Assembly: GCA_026874595.1 (NCBI GenBank)
Contig: CM049307.1
Span: 78,964,643-79,028,642 of the forward strand
Source of the DNA: Sipunculus nudus
Lineage: Eukaryota; Annelida; Sipuncula; Golfingiida; Sipunculidae
Direction of reading: 5' to 3'
Length of the DNA stretch: 64,000 nucleotides
In this document: positions 33,625 through 45,100 of the stretch, piece by piece
Layout: each line of letters begins with the position of its first letter
Numbering within the stretch: position 1 is the stretch's first letter
Translations under genes and position numbers: made by a program
Notes under the pieces: model-generated
Seen by the model: only the letters and a program-made list of their open reading frames with translations
Told to the model about the DNA's origin: nothing
Databases searched by the model: none

Positions 33625-35660
33625 GGGGGTACTTTGGGGCCCCATAGCTCAAAGGATATGGGTAACAGAGACCTAATTTCTGGTTTCCATGGAGACTTTT
33701 CATAGGTCTCTCAGTGTATTGAGAATGATGATTCTAGGTCCAGTCGTTACGATTTGGGCCATGCTAACAGATGTTCACATTTTTAAAGGTCTCAAAAAAA
33801 AGAGAAAACAATTCGTAAAAAATAATAAAAAAAAAAAAAAAATAGAGGTGGCGCACCCAGGCTGCAGAAACTGATAACACACTCCATGATCAAAATCCAT
33901 GCAAACAATTATGGTGATCCCTGCATTCGTTGTTCAGATACTTCAGCTTTTATATCAAATTTTCCATTAATCTGAGCTGTACTTTGGAGTGCCACAGCTT
34001 AAAGGATATGGGTAACAGAGACCTAATTTCATATTTCCATGGAGACTTTTCATGGGTCTCCCTGTGTGTCAAGAATGAAGATTCTAGGTCCAGTTGTTAC
34101 TATTTGTTCCATGCTAGCAGATGACAGCATCCTTAAAGGTCTCAAAAATAGAGGAAAAATCATAAAAAATTGAACGATACAGGTGGCGCCACCAGTCTGC
34201 AGGAACAGATGACACATCTCATGATCAATAGTTATGCCACAAATCATGACCATCATTCAAGTAGTTAATGAGATACTGAAGTTTTTGTATGAAATTTTTT
34301 ACTTTTCTTGGGGGTACATTGGGGCTCCATAGCTCGAAGAATATGGGTAACAGAGACCTAATTTCTGGTTTCCATGGAGACTTTTCATAGGTCTCTCAGT
34401 GTGTCAAGAATGAAGATTCTAGGTCCAGTCTTTACGATTTGTGCCTTGTTAACAGATGTTTACATTTTGAAAGGTCTCAAAAATAGAGAAAAAAATTCGT
34501 AAAAAATTGAACGATACAGGTGGCGCCACCAGTCTGCAGGAAGTGATGGAACATCTCATGATCAATATGTATGACAAAAATCATGACCATCAGTCAAGTA
34601 TTTAATGAGATATTGAAGTTTTTGTATGAAATTTTTGACTACTCTGGGGGGGGGGGGGGGTACTTTGGGGCCCCATAGCTCAAAGGATATGGGTAACAGA
34701 GACCTAATTTCTGGTTTCCATGGAGACTTTTCATAGGTCTCTCAGTGTATTGAGAATGATGATTCTAGGTCCAGTCGTTACGATTTGGGCCATGCTAACA
34801 GATGTTCACATTTTTAAAGGTCTCAAAAAAAAGAGAAAACAATTCGTAAAAAATAATAAAAAAAAAAAAAAAATAGAGGTGGCGCACCCAGGCTGCAGAA
34901 ACTGATAACACACTCCATGATCAAAATCCATGCAAACAATTATGGTGATCCCTGCATTCGTTGTTCAGATACTTCAGCTTTTATATCAAATTTTCCATTA
35001 ATCTGAGCTGTACTTTGGAGTGCCACAGCTTAAAGGATATGGGTAACAGAGACCTAATTTCATATTTCCATGGAGACTTTTCATGGGTCTCCCTGTGTGT
35101 CAAGAATGAAGATTCTAGGTCCAGTTGTTACTATTTGTTCCATGCTAGCAGATGACAGCATCCTTAAAGGTCTCAAAAATAGAGGAAAAATCATAAAAAA
35201 TTGAACGATACAGGTGGCGCCACCAGTCTGCAGGAACAGATGACACATCTCATGATCAATAGTTATGCCACAAATCATGACCATCATTCAAGTAGTTAAT
35301 GAGATACTGAAGTTTTTGTATGAAATTTTTTACTTTTCTTGGGGGTACATTGGGGCTCCATAGCTCGAAGAATATGGGTAACAGAGACCTAATTTCTGGT
35401 TTCCATGGAGACTTTTCATAGGTCTCTCAGTGTGTCAAGAATGAAGATTCTAGGTCCAGTCTTTACGATTTGTGCCTTGTTAACAGATGTTTACATTTTG
35501 AAAGGTCTCAAAAATAGAGAAAAAAATTCGTAAAAAATTGAACGATACAGGTGGCGCCACCAGTCTGCAGGAAGTGATGGAACATCTCATGATCAATATG
35601 TATGACAAAAATCATGACCATCAGTCAAGTATTTAATGAGATATTGAAGTTTTTGTATGA
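33625..35660. repeat. 1031-bp tandem duplication of three monomers
   Basis: 33625-34650 and 34656-35660 are essentially identical at an offset of 1031 bp, including long homopolymers. For example, markers at 33654/34685, 34004/35035 and 34339/35370 keep the offset exactly. This is far more similar than neighbouring monomers are to each other. Confidence 0.93.
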
Positions 35661-36208
35661 AATTTTTTACTATTCTGGGGGGTAGTTTGGGGCCCCATAG
35701 CTGGAAGGATATGGGTAACAGAGATCTAATTTCTGGTTTCCATGGAGACTTTTCATAGGTCTCTCAGTGTGTCGAGAATGAAGATTCTAAGTCCAGTCAT
35801 TACGATTTGTGCCTTGTTAACAGATGTTCACTTTTTTTAAGGTCTCAAAAATAGAGAAAAAAATTCGTAAAAAATCGAAAAATACAGGTGGCGCCACCAG
35901 TCTTCAGGAACTGATGAAACCTCTCATGATCAATATGTATGCCAAAAATCATGACCATCAGTCAAGTAGTTAATGAGATATTGAAGTTTTTGTATGAAAT
36001 TTTGGACTTTTCTGGGGGGTACTTTGGGGCCCCATAGCTTGAAGGATATGGGTTACAGAGACCTAATTTCTGGTTTCCAAGGAGATTTTTCATGGACCTC
36101 CCAGGATGTCAAGTAAGAAGATTCCAGTTCAAGCGGTTACGATTTGTGCCCTGTTAACGGACAGACGCCCGGACGGCCGGACGGACGACGGACAAAAGGT
36201 GATCCCTA

Positions 36209-36239
36209 TAGCTCAGATGACTTTCAGTCAGCTGAGCTA
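36209..36239 (-). other. terminal hairpin of the satellite array
   Basis: TAGCTCAGATGACT-TTC-AGTCAGCTGAGCTA: a 14-bp stem with one mismatch and a 3-base loop, followed by poly-A. The same hairpin occurs at 20777, 26494, 32102, 42384, 42841, 43169, 43682 and 60737, with partial copies at 45593, 48222 and 62330. Confidence 0.85.
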
Positions 36240-36689
36240 AAAAAAACACGTGTATAGTTAGGCTACAATACATCGATTTATATAACTGATTATTCATTAT
36301 ATAGCTGTTTTTGGTAATGTGCATGGCTGTTTCACGAAGTTGTGGTACAGGCTTAAACTTTAGGTGTACAGATATTTACCTAGATGTTGTATACATCACG
36401 TTGTATAAATCATAATTAATTTCATGTTTAAATTATATAGTTTTAATGCATACCTCCATCATTACTAATGTTTCAACATGAATATATCAGTTGCAGATCT
36501 AACAGATGCTTTTTATAAGTAAACTTCCGTCCGTCGCAGTAGTTTACCGTGTTATGTAACTTTTCATTTTAATCCCCATTTATGGAACGTGTGTACTATC
36601 AATAGTTAAAGAAACATACCCAGAAATGTGCAGTACAGTACAAATTACTATGTCAGAATGAATTGTGTCTATTTTCCGATATCAATGGC

Positions 36690-37286
36690 TTTGCGCCCGA
36701 AAGAGTGAGAATGAACCTCCTAAGGAACAGGACTGGAGCTGGCCACAACCTGGAGCTGGAAATTGTGAATGAGTTTTTAAACCGAGGGTATAAAGGTTAT
36801 TATTATTGAGTTTCTCGCTTTCTCTATTTCTCCCCCCCCCCCCCCCCCCCCCTTATTAGTGTTCCCCGCTTCTAACTTCAGTCAGGTTTGATTGTCCGTC
36901 TTTTTCTCTGCTTGAAAGTCTGTCTGTCCAGGATTCCTTTTCGGACAATAACTTCCTGAATACTGTTAAATTCTGTGCAGTGGCTCACATCAGGAGTACC
37001 GTCTTCAAAGATAATCCGCACACCCAATCGGGCCCACACTTTTGATCGTATAAAAACAGTAACTCTGCACACCGTTTCTGCCTAAAATCCTTATCTTGCA
37101 GATGGATTGTTCCACGCTGGGTCAAACGTCACTGATGCCGTTGTGAGCAGGTATGACCAACTAGCTGGGTCCTTTGGGCGAGATCTTGACAGGCTCTTTG
37201 AGATACATGCGAGTGAGCACGGGCACTATTATTCCAACGGGGAAGAGAGATTGGTCAAACGACATCTGGGAGTTGCACACTTAAAG
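36690..37286 (+). CDS. two exons of a DUF6589-like gene, partial
   Basis: Exon A (about 36690-36795) encodes ERVRMNLLRNRTGAGHNLEL then VNEFLNRGYK and ends at AAAG|GTTATT. Exon B (37102-37286), after TATCTTGCAG, continues in frame with GLFHAGSNVTDAVVSRYDQL, GSFGRDLDRLFE and RHLGVAHLK, and ends before GTGAAA. The sequence resembles the MNLLxxRTGxGHNxELDLVNEF...QLAG..G..LD..F pattern of large DUF6589-type families in marine invertebrates, recalled by motif only. No start, catalytic residues or later exons are visible. It may be a transposon-derived or gene fragment. The poly-C tract at 36834-36852 lies in the intron. Confidence 0.5.
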
Positions 37287-40200
37287 GTGAAAAACACTGT
37301 TCACATGTACCTGGACGTGTTTCCCTACTTTTAGGAAACTCACGGAGTTATCCAAAAAGTTGGACCGCTGTAGAAAGCCATAAATGTTTGATGCGAGATG
37401 TACAGAGATGAACTGTAATATATATATGTCAATGAGATGACCTGTTATATATGTAAGTTGTTGGACACGCCCCCAATGCTGTTGTATAGAACGGTACAAG
37501 ACAAATCATACGAGGACGTGCAGTAAGCTCATAATTTCGACATGCGACCCAAGGAGCGTTTTCGAGAAACTGTGATTTAGACCTATCAGGGTTCGATAAA
37601 AGTTAGGGGATGATACCAACAGTACTCCGAAGATACGGCGTCCAGGCGACGATCTGTCTGCAGAGATAGTGTTGTGTATCGCCAAATTAAAGAATGCATT
37701 ACGCTTTTTAAGAACCACGCACGAACCTTCAAATTATTGTAAGATTCTATAGAAGAGAGGTAACCCTCACTGGGACGGTCCTGATATTTCAACAGGACAA
37801 AAACCATGCTGGAATATTGAAAACTGGCTACCGGCGTACCTATAATAGTTTTGGAGTAGCATACATCCATGTGCATGCCACAAGAGTGGACTGATGTATC
37901 AGTCTAAAAGGCTTTACGTCCATAGGTTTTGGATAGTATTATTTCAAAGAGAAGAACTATATTCATGATAGCGTGTCCTCCACCCGTGTACTATTTGGAG
38001 TGAAAATTATCACATTATCTGCTGAACATGAGGATCGACTCAACAAATATACCTAATATATAGATAAAGAATTACCAAGTTTATCGCATTGCGCGGTTAC
38101 CTCTGCAAAGTGCACCAACTAGTTCTTAACCAAGTCATTATTGGTACACCTACACAAATCCCATACATCATACAATACATGTATATAAGACTCACCACCT
38201 ATTATTGGAAGAGAAAATTTGATAAAATGTCATATATTAATGAAATTTAAAATGGTTTCACATGTTTGTGTACCGGTTTCAGCTAACAGATACAAGGTAA
38301 TGATCATTTAGAAGAAGGCCCGTGCAAATTTAATGAGAACGATCTTTCAGAATATTCATAGTTTGGATGTCCCCTATATTTCTGTTTAGTAGTTAAACAT
38401 GTATACACAGATATATTTGCGGAACTCAAACATTTACTATTTGAGGTTTCACAATTGTCTTCGACCAATGATTAATTTTTCCTCGTTATTAAAAATTACC
38501 TAAGGACATTTTATAATAACATTTAGCTGAGAGGATAACCATTCACAACTATACATTAAGTTTGTGTCAGAATTCGAAAAAAATATCTGCTGCACAGTTT
38601 TTTTTCTGGTTTTTTTTTTTTTTTTTGGTCATGGCATCAGGGTGCAGGAAACTAACACTTAATGTCCCCAAGGCATATAAACACATGTTTAAATTATGTA
38701 TATCTTGAAAGTATAAAGAAAACACCTCTTGTACAACATACTCTCACATTTAACTGAAAAAATACTGCATTAGTAGTAATTTGTCTCAAAGGAGCAAAAC
38801 TGCGACCAGTCTGGCTTTAGGTACCTTAATGTTTTATGATAGTGACCATCTGATAAGTGTGTTCAATTTTGGTCTTGTCCAAGGCTCATGGATATCGGAT
38901 CAGACAAATATCACGGCGGTGAGCAACTGATGCTTCTTTTTTGAGTTTTCCAAGGCCTTTGACTTTTTCCATCTTATTTAACTGTTTGTTTCCGTGAACG
39001 CGTGAACATTGCATCAGAAACTTGAATATAACTGTTCTTTAAAATAGTTTTCACAAAGTCTGATGTATATTTAAAATGTTTAATTTAAGACCAAATTCAT
39101 GGCTTGAATCAACAATGTTTTAAATGAGAATATGTATTTTAACCAGTTGTGTCAATAAATCTCTATTGATCATTGCTCGTTTTACTTTTTTATTATAATT
39201 TCGACTATAGTAGTAAGTACGCTCCTGTATGGCGTCATCCCTGTGACAGGCCTGCGGTAGGTTAAGTGTCATATAATTCAACTTTCGGAACTAACATACC
39301 ATATTTATGTTGCCAACCGTCTGAGGAAATCAGGGATTACACGAAGCAGGATCTATATCGGTGATAATTGTATGAGCGGTGTCTAGAAGTACGTCTCCTG
39401 AGGTTTTACTCGACTTATTGGCAAGATATTTGATAAAAAAAAAATATTCCTCTACTTTATTGGTACATAACTAAGTATTGATTAATTACTTGCCAGTAGA
39501 GAGACAGGGTATACTTCCACACAAAGGTTATTGGTTTGATGACCACTGGGTCATGGTTTTTGTGGTATAGCCTATAATGATAATCTGTTGAAGGTTATTT
39601 TTCATGCTGTTCTTGGGACGTTGTCAGGGTTTTTCGCAAGAGAAGAAAAAAGTGAATGTATGTTTCGAAGTTTATGGTAGCTTGATTTTTTATATGCACC
39701 TGTACCTTTGACAAAGAACCAGTCCACTGCTATACGTACACAACTGCACGGGACGTCGTTTCCCGCGTTGAAACTGACAGATTCCTAGCACAAAACTGGA
39801 TACTGCAAGGGACGGGAAGCCCCTTTGAAGTTGAAAGCCATCCATCAAAAAATAAAGTATGGCAGATTGCCAACCAAGATATACAAAATTGGCCATTTTT
39901 ATTTCACATAGACACTTTGACATAATGGCCGATATGATCAATAATCTGGTTTCCCGGCAAAGCTTTTTTAATTTTCCCCTGATCCAGTCTATTGTCCCTG
40001 ATGAAGAGGTATTTCTTTTAATTATTGAATGAATATTTGTATGAATGCTTGGGTTTAGTCCACTTGGTATGAGTGTAGTATATTTGCCTTTTATATTATG
40101 TGTATCATTATAGTATATGTGTATTTTTATATCATATGTGTATACAACTGAAATGTTCATTGGACCCAGGACCCTATTAAAAATCAGCATACTGTGCTGA

Positions 40201-40440
40201 ATGGACATCCTGGTAAAATATCTTTGTAATAAATAATAAAATAATAAAACAACAACAAACCTCTTTCCCCTATTATGTTCCTGCATCGCACGTGTACCCC
40301 GACTAATCCTATTGTGCCCCCGAGGACAATAGGATCATTGTCAGTTATTTACTTGCTCCCCCGATAAACGCACAAAGCATAATCTCGTAATCTCGTTAAA
40401 TCTCAGCTTTTCAAACCATGCCGTAAGCTTCATTCTAACA
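37287..40440. other. AT-rich intergenic DNA, no gene supported
   Basis: No exon signature was found. Part of it (38935-39630) is a diverged repeat of 50690-51310, sharing CCAAGGCCTTTGACTTT and CACTGGGTCA. Confidence 0.6.
38935..39630 (+). repeat. diverged direct repeat, copy 1 (with 50690-51310)
   Basis: Ordered matches over about 650 bp: CCAAGGCCTTTGACTTT, TATTTTTAATATATA-like lines, a GTATGGTGTCAT-type stretch, GATGACCACTGGGTCA and TATAGCCTATA. Moderately diverged, same orientation in both places. Unknown family. Confidence 0.5.
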
Positions 40441-40448
40441 ATATTCAC

Positions 40449-40475
40449 CTGAGGATCGGGTCGCATCCCGTGAAA
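40449..40475 (+). ncRNA. hammerhead-ribozyme-like core
   Basis: CTGAGGA (40449-40455), hairpin CGGG-TCGCAT-CCCG, then GAAA (40472-40475). Similar in plan to the motif at 7926. The Penelope-type context is inferred. Confidence 0.3.
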
Positions 40476-40515
40476 CAGTCTGTTGTAAATTTACAGAGTT
40501 GGTTTTTCTCCGTCA

Positions 40516-40519
<4 letters not shown>

Positions 40520-40588
<69 letters not shown>
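40520..40588. repeat. (TA)n microsatellite
   Basis: About 68 bp of TA repeats. Confidence 0.95.
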
Positions 40589-40589
<1 letters not shown>

Positions 40590-40590
<1 letters not shown>

Positions 40591-42148
40591 AAAATGTACG
40601 GCCACTTCATTGTTACCAAAGATATAAAAAAGGTAACCTGGTCTGATCATATGATCTACATTCACTTTAACTTTGAAATCAGTAATAGGCCCCAGGTCTG
40701 GCTATGTGCGTATATGGACGGATGTAATGGTGATAAGAATTAATGTAATTAACAAGTAAGAGGCAGTTGAAAGTAAGTGACGAAATTGTGACAGAAGAAG
40801 ATGGTTATAAAAACATTTTCTGTTCATGCTAAAAAGTGTCGTGCCTCCGTGAGTTATTCAACATTCGTGCCATTTAGGGTTCTCTGGGTCAAGGTTAGAT
40901 AAAGAATATCGACGTGCTTTGTGCGACCCCCCTACAACATTCGATTTAACATACCATAGGGATTTCCCGGAAATATCCTCCTTGGATTATTGGGCTTCGT
41001 GTGACCCTCGCACAAGTGATCACGTGAGATCGTGTTATACTTGTCAGCTACAAAGTTAGTGGTCAAGTTTTTTATTTATTTATTTTTTTTTTTTTTCTAA
41101 GCTTTCATTTTGTAACTTGGACCCAACTATGGGTCTTTGAGTCGTGTCTATCAATATCAGGGGAGGCATCTTGGATGATAACTTGGATGATAATTTTGTT
41201 ATTCATTTAGAAATGAGTAGACTAACGTATGTGTACCATCCACGATGCGAATTTGGTTAACATTTTCTTTACATCTGTCACAAACTGTGGTTGCCTTTTT
41301 ATTCGCGAGGGTTTTAATTTCACGAAAGTATTTGTATATTTATTTTAAATATATTGATTTATTATACTTATTACATAGAATGTTTAATATATATTTATAT
41401 TAGATGGTAAATTTGAACCAAGTCCTCCCCAGACTCAGGAACTTGTCCAAAAATAAAATTGGTAGAATGAGGAAGGAGAAGGTACCAGTTACAAGTGACC
41501 TCTTAACAGGAAAGAAACAGACCAAATTCAGAAGACTGTGAACTCACATATCAAGACACTGTTGCTAGGGTGAGTCAAGGAATATCCTATACCCAGTTAT
41601 ACAACAGTACTTGTCTTTGCTCAGAAGTCTGCTGTATAAAATGCTGATCAGCACCTTATATAACATATATAAGCTCTGTCCATTGTTTAAGTGCAGGATA
41701 CCCTTGAAGTATGATAAGAAAAACTATACAATTGTATATCTGCGCGAAGGTAAATTCAGGATTTGAGGACCATTTTCAGTGGATGGAGCTTATCAGTGGC
41801 ACCCATATAACCATATTATAAAAAAACGTCATACTTCATATACCTAAGCATAATAAAGCATCCTGACAAAGCATGCAAGGCAGATGAACTTGGCATACTG
41901 ATATATAAGACACTATATGATTGAAATGCACCATAACGTGAAAGTGCATGTATACAAGGTTCCTGTAAATTACAATTATTATAATTTTCCGTTAATTTCA
42001 TTGACCCATCCAGGTGTGTAGGCATGAACAAGCAAGCTGAAAACCACTGATTGAAAATACAGTTTTACCACTATTACAAGTTATTAACTGTTTTCACTGA
42101 CCTGTGGGGACCCCATGAAAACAAGTTCAGATGAAACAACAAACTTAC
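40590..42148. other. no gene recognised
   Basis: AT-rich sequence, possibly 3' flank or last intron of the minus-strand gene that follows. A final exon after 42149 is expected but was not identified. Confidence 0.5.
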
Positions 42149-45100
42149 TGACGATGACTGGCACCAGCGGTGTTGATTTAAAGCCGGACTTCTCCTTGAG
42201 ACCAGCCCAGTTGTGAGATTTAGCCATTTCATGAGTCATCACTTTGGGTAAGATATTCCAAATGCAGTCTTTTATCGTTCTGCCACCACTTAATCCAAGC
42301 TCAAGGGACTGCAAAAAATATGAAATTAAATACATTCAGTACCATAATACATTTTGTAAACAGTTAACTTATAATGTATTTATTAGCTCAGCTGACTCTT
42401 AGTCATCTAAGCTATAGTCGTGGTCCTTTAATGTCCATAAGCAGGGGACATTTTGAAACTGTTGGACCTAAAGAATCTGATATGTGACATACAGTAAATT
42501 GTCCCTTAGTTCTTCTACCAAACTGAAAACTAGGTCACCGTGATTTGGTTACTTTGAGAAATAAAGCGCAAACCTCCATTTTGCATAGAAAACCTATAGT
42601 AACACATAAAGACTGCTTATCATGAAATATCATCTGCCTCAGCAGAGCAGGGGATATTGTGATCAGCTCCATCCATGTGTCCATCTGTATGACCGTCATT
42701 TAACAACTTTATGCAATGCAATATCTCTAAGTTTTACTAGGATGGACTTCAAATTGTGGTAGCAGGTGCATCTTATTGGTCTCAAGAGCTGATTAGGTTT
42801 TGGTTTCACTTTAAAGATTTTTGGATTTTTTATGAATTTTTAGCTCAGCTAACTAACTATAAGTTATCTTGGCTATAGTCGTGACCCATTGTCCGTCGTC
42901 ATCCGTCCGTGTGTAGATGTGGCACGTTTTTAAACTGTAAGACCCAGGAATCCAAAATTCGGCATATTGTTAAATGTCCCAAGATCTCCTACCAAGCTGA
43001 AAACTGGGTCTTTGCGACTTTGTTCTTTTTAGAAATTCAGGAAAAACCTCAATTTTTTATTAAAAACCTATTTTCAAACTTCAGGACTTCCTAATATTAA
43101 AACCACTCATCTGTTTTTCAATTGATTCAATTGTTTACCCAAAATTAGATCTGAATTTTGTAAATTTCTAGATCAGCTGACTATAATTCATCTGAGCTAT
43201 AGTCGTGGTCCATTGTCCGTCGTCCGTCTGTCCGTAGATGTGGCACGTTTTGAAACCGTAAGACCTAGGAATCCAAAATTCAGCATAATGTTAGATGTCC
43301 CCAAGATCTCCTACTAAGCCGAAAACTGGGTCTTTGCGACTTCGTTCCTTTGAGAAATTAAGGAAAAACCTTATTTTTTATTAAAAAACATATTTTCACA
43401 CTTCAGGACTGCCTAATTTCAAAACTTAGCTGTTTTTCCTCATATTTACCATAAATATTCCTCTATACAGTTCCTACGTACATGCATGAAATTAAGTGTG
43501 TTAAGTTTAAATTCTTTAAGTTATGGGCCTGAACATAATGGACTTTGTAAAAAATCAGGAAAAATATTTACTCGTTTAACATGAAAAATTTTGAAACTAG
43601 AGTCAATTTTCCCAAGTATATAACTATGTTTAATTAAGATTCAATTGTTTACCCAAAATTAGATCTGAATTTTGTAATTTTTAGCTCAGCTGACTGAAAG
43701 TCATCTGAGCTATAGCGATCACTCTTTGTCCGTCTGTCTGTCTGTCCGTCTGTCTGTCCGTCTGTCTGTCCGTTAACCAGGCACAAATCGTAACCACTGG
43801 ACCTGGAATCTTCTAACTTGACATCCAGGGAGTACCATGAAAAATCTCCTTGGAAACCTGAAATTAGGTCTCTGTTACCCATAACCTCTGAGCTATGGGA
43901 CTCCGAAGTACCCCCCAGAAAAATGGAAAATTTGATAAAAGCTCAAGTATCTGAACAACTATTGCATTGATCACCATGATTCTGTGCATGGATATTGATC
44001 ATGGAATGTTTCATCAGTTTCTGCAGTCTGGTGGCGCGACCTATATTTTTTCGATTTTTACGATTTTTTTTTCTTTATTTTTGAGACCTCTTGAGATGTG
44101 GTCATCTGTTAACAGGGCACAAATTGTAATGACTGGACCTAGAATCTTCTCTCTTGAAATTCCGGGAGGCCCATAAAAAGTCCCTTTGGAAACCTGAAAT
44201 TAATTCTCTGTTACCCATAACCTCTGAGCTATGGGGCTCCGAAATACCCCCCAGAATAATGGAAAATTTGATTCAAAAGCTCCAGTATCTGAACAACTAT
44301 TGCATTGATCACCATGATTCTTTGCATGGATATTGATCATGGAATGTTTCATCAGTTTGGCGCCACCTGTATTTTTTTTATTTTTACGAATTTTTTTCTC
44401 TATTTTTGAGATCTCATAAGATGTGGTCATCTGTTAACATGGCACAAATCGTAACAACTGGACCTAAAAATCTTCTCTCTTGACATGCTAAGAGGCTCAT
44501 GAAAAGTCTCCTTAAACACTTGAAATTAGGTCTCTGTCACCCATAACCTCTGAGCTATGGGGCTCCGAAGTACCCCCTGGAATAATGGAAAATTTGATAC
44601 AAAAGCTCAAGTATCTGAACAATTATTATATTGATCACCATGATTCTTTGCATGGATATTGATCATGAAATGTTTCATAAGTTTCTGCATTGTGGTGATA
44701 AAAAAAGGAGGAGTTAATACAAACATTTGTTCATTGTTTTCCTGCCTCAGCAGAATTGGAGATCAGGTTTTGTCCTGTTTTATGTTGTTAATTAGTTGTA
44801 TTTCAACTGTATACATTTCATAAAAAATACATATATATTTAATAATATACATTATACAAAAAATAGATTCAATTGAACAAATGTGTAAACTACTGAAATG
44901 TCAACAGTTAATGAAAAATGAAAAAGCCAACTAATGACCATGGTAATAGTACAGATCATTTGTTCACAAACTGCTCACATGCTTCAGTTTCAACATTAGG
45001 AAACACATGGTCAGGTCACAAAATATTATTTGCAACAATTTCTTGCTCATCAATACAAACCAATCATAAAAACCAACCATGGCCTTTATTACCTCTTCCT

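Larger units (their letters stand above)
31080..36243 (-). repeat. large satellite array with hairpin ends
   Basis: About 5.2 kb. The marker GGATATGGGTAACAG recurs at 31099, 31264, 31430, 31596 (about 166-bp steps). It then recurs near 31938, 32307, 32637, 32972, 33309, 33654, 34004, 34339, 34685, 35035, 35370, 35707 and 36044 (330-350-bp steps). Full monomers have half A (marker, GGTCCAGTCGTTACGATTTG, TTAACAGATG) and half B (poly-A, GGTGGCGCCACC palindrome, ATGATCAATAT). The array ends at a GGACGGCCGGACGGACGACG tract and a hairpin (36209-36239); a second hairpin lies inside (32102-32132). Orientation is opposite to the 20.8- and 43.7-kb copies. Short frames within it are not genes. Confidence 0.92.

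Noticed and set aside
31293-35287. Many 60-85-codon frames repeated along the array
   Set aside because: They are copies of the same satellite monomer read in chance frames. They differ by frameshifts between monomers and lack coding character.
31080-36243. CRISPR-like regular repeats
   Set aside because: Units are 166 or about 340 bp with no unique spacers, and the genome is eukaryotic.
39690-40286. 198-codon open frame on the minus strand
   Set aside because: Longest simple frame in the region, but the composition follows AT-rich DNA, there is no motif, domain or splice context, and it overlaps repeat-like sequence.
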